A stretch of 64,000 nt of DNA from Nitrospira sp. Its GTDB lineage: Bacteria > Nitrospirota > Nitrospiria > Nitrospirales > Nitrospiraceae. Shown here piece after piece: positions 52,411 through 61,557 of this stretch. The DNA lies in assembly GCA_024331095.1 (NCBI GenBank), contig JANDJE010000002.1:62001-126000 (forward strand), in the 5' to 3' direction. The translations under genes were made by a program, and so were the position numbers. The stretch's first letter is position 1, and every line of letters begins with the position of its first letter. The notes under the pieces were generated by a model. The model was not told the DNA's origin. It saw only the letters and a list, made by a program, of their open reading frames with translations, and searched no databases.

Positions 52411-55400
52411 TCAAGAACGCGCCGGAGCGGGCTCGCGTTCAAAGTTCGGTTGCGGTTCCTCTTGATCCGGTTGATCCGGCGCGATGAGGTCGAGCGGAAC
52501 GGTCAGCGAATTCACAAGGACATCGACCGCGAGTTGAGCCAAGCCCGACAGACCCGATGCGAAGGATTTGATCGGAAGATAGGTCACTTCCGGATTGTGG
52601 AGGGATCCCTTGACGGCAAAGATCGCGGTGGCCAACCCCTTTCGCTCTCCGGCGAAGATCCGTCCGAACAGAGGAATCGCCTTCAAGAACTGCGAATACG
52701 AGCCGAACGGACTCACGGCGGTCACCAGATTCAGACGATCGGTCGGCAAATCGTATTGTCCCACAGCCGTAATTTTCAGAATCGGGCTGTCAATGATCAG
52801 ATCGCCCGTCTCGAAGACACCATTCTTGACGGCCACGCTCCCGGTAATCGTGTTGTAGGGCAGTCCCTCCTTCTCCAGATCGACCTTGCCTTGGAGTACC
52901 GCCGGAAGATTCAAGAGACCGATGATCTTCCAGATCACCCGTTCGTTCGATTTAAAAATGCGCCCGTTTTGAAGCAGCACCTCGACTTTTCCCTCGAGCG
53001 ACGGGTACACACCGTGCGGATTGCGCCCATGCCCCCTGAGAGAGCCGCTCACGCGCATCTCGCCGGTCATTCCATGAGCATCCTTGGCGTCGGTCAAACT
53101 CAGAACGTCATCAACCGGCAGGCCCGTGGCGCGAAACGACGCCTCCACGTCGGCGGGAGCTCCGCGAGGAAGCTGCGCCACAAGACGCCCGGCGATTTGG
53201 CCGGCGTTCGACGCGCCGGAAATCCGATCGACATCGACGACGCCGTCCTGAATGTTCACGCGCGCAGAAAGCGAGGTGAACCGCACCCGCTCATAATGGC
53301 CCCGAGCGACCGACGCCGACATCGTCACCTGCGAGGTCGCCGCCAAATTTTCCAAAAATTCCCGAACGACCGACCGATCCCCTTTAGGAAGCAGCAGGCC
53401 GAGGTCCATCCGGCTCGATTCGATTTTCCCGACGATCACGGGTTTTGAGGCCCAGTTCTTGACGGCGGCCTCAATGGCGACGTCGCTGTCAAGGACGGTG
53501 AACGACAACCGTTTGATCTCGGCCCCGTTGCGCACCAACTTGATCCGCGCATAGAGATCTTGAAGCCGACCGTCTCCTCCGACGCCCCCCACCGTCGCCA
53601 GGCCGTTGGTCAGCGCGACCCATCCGGTCACCCGCCATGCGCTCCAGTCCGTCCCCTTGCCTTTGACATCGAGCGAAATCTCCGCGCTGCCGGCCTCCAG
53701 TCCTCCTTTCGAGATCCACTCGGGCAAGCGGGACAACGACAACGTTCCGGTCGTGAGCGACATATCGATGCTGAAGGGATCTCCGAAGACCATGCGTCCT
53801 TTGGCCGGCACTTGAATGGGCGGCACGATCAATTCCAGACGGCTTACGGAAAGATCACCGGACTTCGTCACGTCGCCTTCGAATTCGATGGTCGCCGGCG
53901 CGCCGATCGGCTTTTCTCCCAAACCCGGAACGGCGACTTTCGATTGGTCAAACACCACGACGCCGCGAAGATGCGGCGTCGAAGCGGCTCCCGTGAGCGT
54001 CGCCGTCGCAACCAGACGCCCTTCCATCGAACCCGGCGAAACCTTCCCCCCCAACATGCGGGTCATGTCCGAGGCCGGTCCGCTGGCCCGGATCGAAAAA
54101 TCCTGTAGCAGACTCGATTCTCCGCCCGTCACCGTCCCCTGAACCTCGATGAGCGTCTCGCCGAGATGCCCGCTGATCTGCTCCAAACGCACGGCTCCGC
54201 CGGCCAACGCGAACCGGCCTTGCAATCCCGTTAGCCGTTCAGGCAACGCCGGATGAGCGAAGCTGACGGCTCTGACGAGAATCTCCCCACCGGTGAACCT
54301 GACGCCGTCCGGCCGAGCCGGCGAGCCTGCCAGGCGAAACGTGGGCTCCACCACACCCTCCGCATCCCGAATATCGGCCAGAAGGCGCGTCAACGATTCG
54401 GCCTTCACCGTTGTCTCGAGAACGTCCATCAAATGAGACGCACTCGTTCTTCCTGCAATCTCCAGCTCAAGCCACGGCCCGGCTTCCAAAAACGAGAGCA
54501 TCGCCTTTCCATCCGTCAGTTCCATCTCCCCGTACAGTCCGGTGATGCCCGATGCCCGGACTCGCCCGGGCTCCACAAACACGCGACAGGCGACGTTTTT
54601 CGCCAACACTCGGTCTTGGCCGATCATCCCCTGCGCATCCTGCACGTAAAACTCTCCGGAAATCGACGGACGCATGCCCTCCGTCGCAGCCCCGGTCAAC
54701 GTGGCGTTCATCACTTGCACTCTGCCGTCGATGCGCCGTTCGTTCAACACGGCGGGAAGCCGCGGATCGATCCACGCAACCGGAACGGTCTGCATCAACT
54801 GGGACAGCAAAACCGGCGAGCTGCCGAACGTCACCGAGAACGCCGGCTGCGCCGTCATGAGTCCCGACACGTTCGCTTTGCCGGTCAGCGTCATATCGTT
54901 GAGTCGAACCGACATCTCGGACAGCAAAACGTCGTATCCGACGACGCCGGGCATCACTTGGACGGCGCCGTGCAACGTTACCGTTCCCTGCAATTGCTCC
55001 GGAACGGGCCGGGGCCCCAGAAAATCGGCGATGTCCCGAATCCCAAGGGCGGCGGCTTCCAAACGGCCGTCGAATTGAAACGGCGCGGCTTGCATAGTCT
55101 CGTCCGCATCGGCGAGCGGGGCACGCATTTCCGACAGTCGTATCGATCCGTTCAGCGATACGGCCGCCCCTCCCTGCTCTTTCGGCTGAACAATGGAGAG
55201 CCGCACCTCGGCCGCTCTTTGCTCCGGGTGCACAAAAAGCGTCGCCCCCACACGTTCCAACTTGATGGAACGAACGCCGTCGCTCCCGGCCTCGTCGATG
55301 ACCGTGACGATTCCATCGGTAAGCGACGCTTCCTGAACACGGAACGTTCGGAACATGGCTTCCATTGTCCGCCGATCGACTTCCGCCTGTTCATTGAAAC

Positions 55401-55782
55401 CGTCGGCGACGTTCCAGCGGCCCGCTTCATCCCGCCTGAGCGTGAACACGGGCTCCTCGACCGACAATCGCTTCCCGACGATTTGCTTGCGGAGAAGAGG
55501 AAACATCCGCACGACGAGATCGACCCGTTTTGCCGTCAACAGGATCTGATCAGAGCCGGGATCGTAAACGGTGACCCCGGTCAATTCGACCCGCGCGCGA
55601 GGAAAGAGCGCGAACGTGACGTCATCGACGTGGATTTTTCTCCCGAGATTCGCCTCGAGCTGTTCCAGAACGAATCCTTTGAGGTAATCTTCGCCCGTCA
55701 GATGCTTGGAAAATGTCAGGAAGGCAAGAAGTGAAACGCACAGGACAAGACCGATCAGCACCGCAACGCGCAGAGAGAACAC
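52411..55782 (-). CDS. AsmA-family envelope protein (1123 aa)
   Basis: The protein has one N-terminal membrane helix (VAVLIGLVLCVSLLAFLTF) followed by an AsmA N-terminal domain (LEANLGRKIHVDDVTFALFPRARVEL). Very long beta-strand repeats follow, ending in an AsmA-like C-terminal domain with the family segment DLIIDSPILKITAVGQYDL. Large AsmA relatives (TamB, YhdP) bridge the inner and outer membranes and move lipids. GTG 55782 is the first start in the frame, but its GGGAGG lies too close, so the true start is uncertain. A promoter stands upstream. Confidence 0.85.
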   Translation of the reverse strand: MFSLRVAVLIGLVLCVSLLAFLTFSKHLTGEDYLKGFVLEQLEANLGRKIHVDDVTFALFPRARVELTGVTVYDPGSDQILLTAKRVDLVVRMFPLLRKQIVGKRLSVEEPVFTLRRDEAGRWNVADGFNEQAEVDRRTMEAMFRTFRVQEASLTDGIVTVIDEAGSDGVRSIKLERVGATLFVHPEQRAAEVRLSIVQPKEQGGAAVSLNGSIRLSEMRAPLADADETMQAAPFQFDGRLEAAALGIRDIADFLGPRPVPEQLQGTVTLHGAVQVMPGVVGYDVLLSEMSVRLNDMTLTGKANVSGLMTAQPAFSVTFGSSPVLLSQLMQTVPVAWIDPRLPAVLNERRIDGRVQVMNATLTGAATEGMRPSISGEFYVQDAQGMIGQDRVLAKNVACRVFVEPGRVRASGITGLYGEMELTDGKAMLSFLEAGPWLELEIAGRTSASHLMDVLETTVKAESLTRLLADIRDAEGVVEPTFRLAGSPARPDGVRFTGGEILVRAVSFAHPALPERLTGLQGRFALAGGAVRLEQISGHLGETLIEVQGTVTGGESSLLQDFSIRASGPASDMTRMLGGKVSPGSMEGRLVATATLTGAASTPHLRGVVVFDQSKVAVPGLGEKPIGAPATIEFEGDVTKSGDLSVSRLELIVPPIQVPAKGRMVFGDPFSIDMSLTTGTLSLSRLPEWISKGGLEAGSAEISLDVKGKGTDWSAWRVTGWVALTNGLATVGGVGGDGRLQDLYARIKLVRNGAEIKRLSFTVLDSDVAIEAAVKNWASKPVIVGKIESSRMDLGLLLPKGDRSVVREFLENLAATSQVTMSASVARGHYERVRFTSLSARVNIQDGVVDVDRISGASNAGQIAGRLVAQLPRGAPADVEASFRATGLPVDDVLSLTDAKDAHGMTGEMRVSGSLRGHGRNPHGVYPSLEGKVEVLLQNGRIFKSNERVIWKIIGLLNLPAVLQGKVDLEKEGLPYNTITGSVAVKNGVFETGDLIIDSPILKITAVGQYDLPTDRLNLVTAVSPFGSYSQFLKAIPLFGRIFAGERKGLATAIFAVKGSLHNPEVTYLPIKSFASGLSGLAQLAVDVLVNSLTVPLDLIAPDQPDQEEPQPNFEREPAPARS

Positions 55783-55848
55783 ACCTCCCCCATTTTCTTA
55801 TCCGTGCCTGATGGGAACGACTCCGACGGCATCTTACCGAAAGGGCAG

Positions 55849-55878
55849 ATAATAAATCCAGAAACCCTCGTTTATCAA
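55849..55878 (-). promoter_or_regulatory. Promoter for the AsmA-family gene
   Basis: Minus-strand TTGATA (55878-55873), an 18-bp spacer and TATTAT (55854-55849) each match the consensus at 5/6. It begins right after the fliW stop, so the AsmA-family gene is probably transcribed separately from the flagellar unit. Confidence 0.55.
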
Positions 55879-55914
55879 TGGCTTCAGCCAAAGGTCCGTT
55901 GGATCAGGGGCAGG

Positions 55915-56397
55915 TCATGGGCAGGATTGACAGGCGGCCTGTTTGATCGTCTCGGTGGCGCTCGATGCGGGCAGAGGGAAGAGCGGGTGGCGCGTGGGAT
56001 AGTCGTCGGACAAAACGAGTTGCTTGCAGAGCCTTGTGCGGGGATTCATCAGCAACGGGCCTCTCAAATTGGCCGTCACGCGTCCCGGGTCATCCGATGG
56101 GATCGTCAAAATGACCGCGATGGAGAACGCCTCTCCGCTCTTTCCTTGGATCTCCGCCAACGCGTCTTCAGTGACATCCACCCGATATTCCTCTCCCACA
56201 AACAGATCGGGATCCATGATGACAAAAGCCAGCGCCGGCTCATCGAGCGACTGAAGCCACTTAAACGGAGCCTCCGTATCGTGATCGAGCATGACGTATC
56301 GCCGGCTTTCCGGAAATCCAAGCACGCCGGATGGGAACGTCAGCACACGCCCTTCATCGATCTCCAGCACCCCGAAACGACTGGATGAATACTTCAT
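55915..56397 (-). CDS. fliW: Flagellar assembly factor FliW
   Basis: FliW binds flagellin and also binds CsrA, releasing CsrA's block on flagellin translation as flagellin is secreted. The 160-aa protein shows LTFPSGVLGFPESRRYVMLDHD, FKWLQSLDEPALAFVIMDPDLF and the later GPLLMNPRTRLCKQLVL, which are conserved. It overlaps csrA by 4 bp (ATGA). It is the last gene of the sigma-28-driven unit. A Cys-rich tail (CKQ, CQSCP) is unusual for the family. Confidence 0.93.
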   Translation of the reverse strand: MKYSSSRFGVLEIDEGRVLTFPSGVLGFPESRRYVMLDHDTEAPFKWLQSLDEPALAFVIMDPDLFVGEEYRVDVTEDALAEIQGKSGEAFSIAVILTIPSDDPGRVTANLRGPLLMNPRTRLCKQLVLSDDYPTRHPLFPLPASSATETIKQAACQSCP

Positions 56398-56657
56398 GGC
56401 TTGCCCGTCCCGCCTCCTCGTGAACCCGACTCCCTTTCACATAGGCGCCGAAAGGCATCGATCGGAATCACTCCGGTTTGCGACGCCGACCGATTCTCCC
56501 GAAGAATTCTGGCATAGACTTCGTCACGGTGCACCTCGATATGGTGAGGCGCCTCGATTCCCAAACGAACTTGCCCGTCCTTGATGCCCAGCACGATCAC
56601 CTTGATGTCGGGCCCGATGGTCACGCCCTCCCCGCGCCGACGACTCAAAACCAGCAT
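56394..56657 (-). CDS. csrA: Carbon storage regulator / flagellin translational repressor CsrA
   Basis: CsrA is an RNA-binding dimer that blocks ribosome access at GGA motifs. The 87-aa protein has the standard MLVLSRRRGEGVTIG start, IKVIVLGIKDGQVRLGIEAP and HHIEVHRDEVY; the arginine near the end of the core is present. A ~25-residue basic/Gly-rich tail extends beyond the usual 61-75 aa. It overlaps fliW. Its place in the same transcript as flgM-flgL suggests feedback on flagellar mRNAs. Confidence 0.95.
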   Translation of the reverse strand: MLVLSRRRGEGVTIGPDIKVIVLGIKDGQVRLGIEAPHHIEVHRDEVYARILRENRSASQTGVIPIDAFRRLCERESGSRGGGTGKP

Positions 56658-56727
56658 GACGTTCGCTCCGAAACAACCGCCTGACCCACGACATAATCGG
56701 CCGCTTGCATCGAGAACTCCGCAACCG

Positions 56728-58494
56728 CTACCTCAAGTATCGGAGCAGTGAACTGTCGAACACTTGGGTCAAGGTTCGACTGGCGGCCTCGATGGCATAC
56801 TGCTGCAACACCAAATCCGATACGGCCTTCGCCAAATCGACGTCTTCGATCCGAGAAAGAAGTTCGCTGTAGAAGGACTTGGCCTCTTCCAACTGATCGG
56901 CGCCGACCGCCATGCGGTTCGACAAGGCGCCGATCTCGCCCTCCAGGCTTGCCACATGCGAAATCCCGCCGGTCAGCCCGCCCAACGCCTCGGTGATGCC
57001 CGTCCGATCGTTGCTCCGCAATGCACGCACCAACTGTTTGACGGAGCCGAAGATATCGGCTCCGCTCGCGGTAAAGGCACGGCTTCCCGGCAGATTGGTC
57101 GGAACAGTTTGGCCCGGCCCGACCTCAATCGGTTGAAGCTCATCGTCACCCTGGTATTGCATTCCCGTCACAACGGCAAAGAGGTCGCCGGCCGCCGGGG
57201 CTCCTGAGTCATCGGTGATCCTCAACCGTATACCTTCCACGGTGAGAGGCTGGCCGGACAAATAGGGTTGATTGGCCGCTACGGTTTTAGGCGTCAGACT
57301 GATATCAAACTGATCCCCCGTCTGAGGACCACCCCCCTCTCCCGCCGCCAACACCACCCGCAAACCGTCGAATTCAATCGGCGCCCCAGCGACAAACACG
57401 TTGCCGGAGGAAACCGTCGTGCCGGCCGTCACATCGAGCACGGAATACTGGGTAGGCGACGTGAATTGAATCCGGTACTGATGCAACGTGAGCGATCGTG
57501 GATCGATCATCCCCGCATCCATGACTCGCGCGCTCCCTGTATTGGCCGCGCTTGCCGAGACGGTCACGGGCACGGTGACGTTCAACACCTCGTAGGTCGA
57601 AGCGCTCGTAAAGCGAATCACGTAATCATCCAGGGTCGCAGCGTTGGGATCGACCACGGCTCCCTGGCCAGCCAGCGCTCCTCCCGTATTGCCCGATCCC
57701 GGACTGACAGTCGCGGTCAACGCAAAGGGTACCTCGCCCGTGGTCGTGCTGCCTCCGTCAAAGCCTAAGCTGACTCGACTTGCCCCGCCCACAACCGAAA
57801 CCTGCGAGGTCAGGCCGTGCGAATCGGACACGATCATCAATCGCCCCCCCTCGAACGCGACCGTCACGCGCTTGCCCGCGCCGGCCAGCGTGGTATCGGC
57901 GTTGATTCTATTTTGCAACCGGCTCGCCAGTTCACTGCCCGTGAACGACTCGGTTCCCGACGTCAGATCGATGGTTCCGGATAGGACCCCGTCGACCTCC
58001 ACAAGCAACGTGTCGTTACTCCCGTTGACCAGAGAAACCGGCTCGGCAATGGGCAAGCCGGTCGCCCGCCCATGCGTGCTGGTACCGGTGAAAATGGGAT
58101 GGCCGTTCAGATCGGTATTGGCCAACTGCTGCAACTGCGCGAACAGTTGGCGGACTTCGGCGGCGCCGATGACCCGTTCGGCCGGCCCGTTCGTATCACT
58201 GCGAAACTGCACGGCGAGCTGCTGAAGACGCGGCAGCGTCCCCGACACTCCCTGTAAGACCTGATCGGAAAGATCCAGCCGCGTTTTCCCGAAGCTGATA
58301 TTCCGCAAATGTTGATCAAGACCGACAAGGGACACTCTATGATGTAACACCTGGTGAAAGGCACTCGGATCGTCGGAGGGCCGGCTGACCGCTTTTCCCG
58401 TGGAAACCTGCCGTTGCAGATCGAGCAACCGGGCTCGAGACCGTTGCAGATTGTTGGCGAGCACGCCGAAGACGTGCGATTCCGTGACGCGCAT
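56728..58494 (-). CDS. flgL: Flagellar hook-associated protein 3 (FlgL), expanded
   Basis: FlgL forms the second hook-filament junction. The 588-aa protein has the conserved flagellin-like N-terminus (NNLQRSRARLLDLQRQVSTGKAVSRPSDDP) and C-terminus (EDVDLAKAVSDLVLQQYAIEAASRT). It is much longer than the ~300-aa typical form because of a central insert. The insert holds an NDTLLVEVDGV-type flagellin-IN-like module (~158-245) and two copies of a YxIxFTSxxxYxVL(N/D)V module (~286-305 and ~335-355). Related modules occur in FlgK. It lies 14 bp after flgK. Confidence 0.93.
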   Translation of the reverse strand: MRVTESHVFGVLANNLQRSRARLLDLQRQVSTGKAVSRPSDDPSAFHQVLHHRVSLVGLDQHLRNISFGKTRLDLSDQVLQGVSGTLPRLQQLAVQFRSDTNGPAERVIGAAEVRQLFAQLQQLANTDLNGHPIFTGTSTHGRATGLPIAEPVSLVNGSNDTLLVEVDGVLSGTIDLTSGTESFTGSELASRLQNRINADTTLAGAGKRVTVAFEGGRLMIVSDSHGLTSQVSVVGGASRVSLGFDGGSTTTGEVPFALTATVSPGSGNTGGALAGQGAVVDPNAATLDDYVIRFTSASTYEVLNVTVPVTVSASAANTGSARVMDAGMIDPRSLTLHQYRIQFTSPTQYSVLDVTAGTTVSSGNVFVAGAPIEFDGLRVVLAAGEGGGPQTGDQFDISLTPKTVAANQPYLSGQPLTVEGIRLRITDDSGAPAAGDLFAVVTGMQYQGDDELQPIEVGPGQTVPTNLPGSRAFTASGADIFGSVKQLVRALRSNDRTGITEALGGLTGGISHVASLEGEIGALSNRMAVGADQLEEAKSFYSELLSRIEDVDLAKAVSDLVLQQYAIEAASRTLTQVFDSSLLRYLR

Positions 58495-58508
58495 ACGCGA
58501 CCTCTCGG

Positions 58509-60536
58509 CTATTTAAGGGACAAGATGGTTTGAAACATCTCGTCGGACACACGGATCAAACGCGACGCGGCCTCGAACCCCCGCTGAAACTTGATCAACG
58601 CGACGAGTTCTTCGTCCAACGACACCCCGGACACCTGGGCGCGCATGGCGTCGATTTGATCCCGCAGGATTTCTTGCGCCTGATGATCCCGATCGGTCGA
58701 ATTGACCACGACTCCGAAATCAGCCGCGAGCCGCCGATAGGCGTCTTGCAACGTTCCGGGCCCGAGATGCTCGAACGGCAGATATTGCAATCCGGCCAGC
58801 GCCAGCATGTTGGCGTTGTTGCCGGGCACCCCGTTGCGAAGCGACGAGGCGGCCACCGACGCCGGGTCGGTCAATACCGCCGAGATGGCGCGCGCCGCGT
58901 CTTCGTATGAATTGACGGACAAGGTGTCGCCGACCGCCGGCGTTCCCGTCACCGTCACGCTGATGCCGTCGAAATTGAGGGTTTGGGGACCGGTATAGGT
59001 TCCCGAGGCCGCCGTACTCAGACCGGACAGAAGACCGAGCGACGAGCGGGCGGTACCGCCGGTGACATCGACCGAAGAAGAGGAGTCGGTCGAATTCGAA
59101 GTCAGGATCAGACGATTGGTAGTCGTGTCGAACGTCACGGTCACGGTCTTCCCAGCGGCCTGCAATGTCGCGTCGGCGTTGATTTGCGTTTGGATCTCCG
59201 TCGCCAACTCGGCGCCGGACGTATAGGAACGACCCGGCGAGGCGGCGCCGGTCAGCGTGACGGTTCCCGATGCGACGCCGTCGACCGTCACCGTCAAGGT
59301 GTCGTTGCCGCCCGTCACGATCGACAGCGGCTCATCCGTCGAGGGTGCCGAGATGGACGTTCCCAAGTAATTTCCGCGAACCGACAATCCCGTCGTCCGA
59401 TCGACGATCGAATAGGCCGTGGGAGACGAAAACCGAATCTCGTAGTCGTGAAACGTCAAGAGACTGTGCGCCGTCACCGTCCCGGCCTGAGCCGAGGCGG
59501 TTCCCTGGTTGGTGACGGCCGCCGCGGTCGAAACGGTCGGATTGCTGAACACATCCAGCCCCGTGGTTCCGTTCAGCCCGAACCCGCGGCGGTGGATTTG
59601 GTTGACGGCGTTCGCCAGTGTCGCGGCGAGTTGATCGAACGTCCGCTGCAAGTCGACGATCGTGACGTCGCGAAGATCCAGCAGGCCCCGCAACCGGCCG
59701 TTGGAGATCAGATCGTTGATGCTCAGCGCCCTGGTGCCGCCCATCAGGTACCCCACGGACACATCGCCACTCCCTCCCGGCTCTTCAACGGCTGCCAATT
59801 CGCGCACGGCCTCGCCGTCCACCAGCACCTGACCGCGGGCGACGTATACCGACAGCGCCCCCGTGTCATGTTCCAGCGTCGTGAGATCGATTTTCTCAGC
59901 TAATTCGTTGACGGCCCGTTGCCGTTGGTCCCGCAAATCGTTGGCGTTTTGCCCCGTGAGCTCGGCGTTCACGATCTTGCCGTTCAACTCGGCGATCCGG
60001 TCGGACAGTCCGTTGATCTCCACGATGGTTTGCCTGACTTGAAAATTGATCGATTGCCGGGTCTCGGCAAGGTCCGACGCGGCCTGATTGAGGTTCGATG
60101 CAAGCTGCGCGGCTTTGGCGAGCAAGGCCGATCTCGCCGCCAGCTCCCCCGGATTGGTCGACACGTCCTGAATCGCTCGAAAGAATTCCGTCAAGCCGCC
60201 GGCGACGCCGTGACTGACGCCGTCTCCGAATATGTTTTCAAGACGGGACAAGGTGTCTTTGGCGATCGACAGCCTGCCCATATTCTGCCGCGACAGCGTC
60301 ACCTGCACCTCGACGAAGTGATCGACGGAACGGCGGATGGAGGCGGCATACACACCGGCGCCCACCATGCCGGGCCGACCGTTGACCGGATCGCGTTCGG
60401 ACAAGACGACCGTTTGCCTCGAATACCCGGACGTATTGACGTTCGCCACGTTGTGTCCCGTCACCGTCAACGCCAATTGCGACGTCGCCAGCGCGCTTTT
60501 GGCTATCTCAAATAAAGAACTGATTCCGCCGGTCAT
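58509..60536 (-). CDS. flgK: Flagellar hook-associated protein 1 (FlgK)
   Basis: FlgK caps the hook and joins it to FlgL. The 675-aa protein has the rod/hook N-terminal signature ALTVTGHNVANVNTSGYSRQ, a long coiled coil, and the C-terminal SGVSLDEELVALIKFQRGFEAASRLIRV that packs into the rod-like core. The central part carries a YEIRFSSPTAYSIVDRTTG module (~358-385) and an NDTLTVTVDGV flagellin-IN-like module (~407-500). The same two kinds of module appear in FlgL. It sits between flgN, its export chaperone, and flgL. Confidence 0.95.
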   Translation of the reverse strand: MTGGISSLFEIAKSALATSQLALTVTGHNVANVNTSGYSRQTVVLSERDPVNGRPGMVGAGVYAASIRRSVDHFVEVQVTLSRQNMGRLSIAKDTLSRLENIFGDGVSHGVAGGLTEFFRAIQDVSTNPGELAARSALLAKAAQLASNLNQAASDLAETRQSINFQVRQTIVEINGLSDRIAELNGKIVNAELTGQNANDLRDQRQRAVNELAEKIDLTTLEHDTGALSVYVARGQVLVDGEAVRELAAVEEPGGSGDVSVGYLMGGTRALSINDLISNGRLRGLLDLRDVTIVDLQRTFDQLAATLANAVNQIHRRGFGLNGTTGLDVFSNPTVSTAAAVTNQGTASAQAGTVTAHSLLTFHDYEIRFSSPTAYSIVDRTTGLSVRGNYLGTSISAPSTDEPLSIVTGGNDTLTVTVDGVASGTVTLTGAASPGRSYTSGAELATEIQTQINADATLQAAGKTVTVTFDTTTNRLILTSNSTDSSSSVDVTGGTARSSLGLLSGLSTAASGTYTGPQTLNFDGISVTVTGTPAVGDTLSVNSYEDAARAISAVLTDPASVAASSLRNGVPGNNANMLALAGLQYLPFEHLGPGTLQDAYRRLAADFGVVVNSTDRDHQAQEILRDQIDAMRAQVSGVSLDEELVALIKFQRGFEAASRLIRVSDEMFQTILSLK

Positions 60537-60548
60537 GGTCGCCCTCGG

Positions 60549-61052
60549 TCACCCTCGCTGATACAGAAACCCATTGGCCGACATCGATGTCCGTCTCCCA
60601 TCGCTCCCATATCCCTGCCGTTCCCGGGCGGCGGCGCTTCCGGCCGACAGCGCCTGATCGATCACCGTTCGAATCGCATCGACGAGCGCGCCGTTCCGTC
60701 TCAATCCCTCGCGGACCGATTCCGCGGCCTTGATCAGGGAGTGACGCCGCGCGCGAAGCTCTCCGGCTTCTTCCGGCATCAGCCGATCCAACACGGCTTG
60801 CCACGACGTCGGTTGAGAGAATCCCCGCCCTGCCGCGAGGTCTCGCAACGACTCATCGGCCTCTCGGGCGAGCCGTTGAAGAGACTCCAGCAGAGCCAGC
60901 CGTTCGCCGTTAATCGCGTGCAATTTCTCGATCGCAAGACTCCGGACGGCCTGACGTTCGTCTTCAAGAGTGTTCAGCAGAGATCGGCAGGCGGCTTCCT
61001 CTTGATCGAGAAGCCGAGAAAGGTCGGCCGGCGTCGGCGCATGAGACGACAT
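60549..61052 (-). CDS. flgN: FlgN-type export chaperone for FlgK/FlgL
   Basis: FlgN binds FlgK and FlgL in the cytoplasm and delivers them to the export apparatus. The 167-aa helical protein has the family layout of two long helices (LSRLLDQEEAACRSLLNTLEDE; LAIEKLHAINGERLALLESL) and a flexible C-terminal part. Sequence identity within this family is low, so the call leans on its position between flgM and flgK. The C-terminal tail (SMSANGFLYQRG) may bind substrate. Confidence 0.82.
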   Translation of the reverse strand: MSSHAPTPADLSRLLDQEEAACRSLLNTLEDERQAVRSLAIEKLHAINGERLALLESLQRLAREADESLRDLAAGRGFSQPTSWQAVLDRLMPEEAGELRARRHSLIKAAESVREGLRRNGALVDAIRTVIDQALSAGSAAARERQGYGSDGRRTSMSANGFLYQRG

Positions 61053-61131
61053 GTTCTTTCATGCTCCTTCCGATGGGACGAAAAACGTCACGCCGCCTCC
61101 TGCATGCCGCCCTTCCGGCGCGCGGACGGAA

Positions 61132-61437
61132 TCAGACGACGGCATCGGTGAGGACATGCCGGATCAATGCGTCACCCACCGTCCGGCCGCTCACGTCATA
61201 GGTCCCGTTGTCGATTTCCTGCTTGATTCGATTGATGCGTTCCATCCGAGTGGGATCGGGCTGATCGATCAAGGCCAGCATGCGCTGCAATTCTTTGGCC
61301 CGTTCGGAGATATGGACCTGATCCCCGGCGACCTCCCTGGAGACGGGTTGAGACTTGGCGCCGGAACCGTCGAGGTCCTGAACGCCCAGCAGCAGTCTGG
61401 CCAGATGATCCGCTTTTCCGTTTCCTGATATATGCAT
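61132..61437 (-). CDS. flgM: Anti-sigma-28 factor FlgM
   Basis: FlgM holds sigma-28 until the hook is finished and FlgM is exported. The 101-aa protein has the disordered N-terminal half and the conserved C-terminal sigma-binding region (VHISERAKELQRM, RINRIKQEIDNGTYDVSG). The ATG has GGAAGGAGC upstream. It is the first gene of the unit flgM-flgN-flgK-flgL-csrA-fliW, behind a sigma-28 promoter and a stable leader hairpin. Confidence 0.92.
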   Translation of the reverse strand: MHISGNGKADHLARLLLGVQDLDGSGAKSQPVSREVAGDQVHISERAKELQRMLALIDQPDPTRMERINRIKQEIDNGTYDVSGRTVGDALIRHVLTDAVV

Positions 61438-61463
61438 GCGCCAGCTCCTTCCTCTCGCGCCTC

Positions 61464-61492
61464 TCGCGACACCTTTCGCGAAGGCGTCGCGA
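61464..61492 (-). promoter_or_regulatory. Stable hairpin in the flgM leader
   Basis: Plus-strand arms TCGCGACACCTT (61464-61475) and AAGGCGTCGCGA (61481-61492) enclose a 5-nt loop. In the transcribed strand all 12 positions pair, one as G-U. It lies inside the predicted flgM leader, with two overlapping GGA motifs (AGGAAGGAGC) in the ribosome-binding site just after it. It may protect the mRNA or present a CsrA site. Confidence 0.7.
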
Positions 61493-61515
61493 TGCTTTCA
61501 CTCCTCGTCGATCTC

Positions 61516-61542
61516 TTATCGGTACGTATCGAAAAAACTTGA
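61516..61542 (-). promoter_or_regulatory. Sigma-28 (FliA) class promoter for flgM unit
   Basis: Minus-strand TCAAGTTT (61542-61535), an 11-bp spacer and ACCGATAA (61523-61516) match the flagellar sigma-28 consensus TAAAGTTT-N11-GCCGATAA at 7/8 in each box with exact spacing. It lies 16 bp after the flgJ stop and about 80 bp before flgM. Confidence 0.88.
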
Positions 61543-61557
61543 GAATTTTTTATAGCC

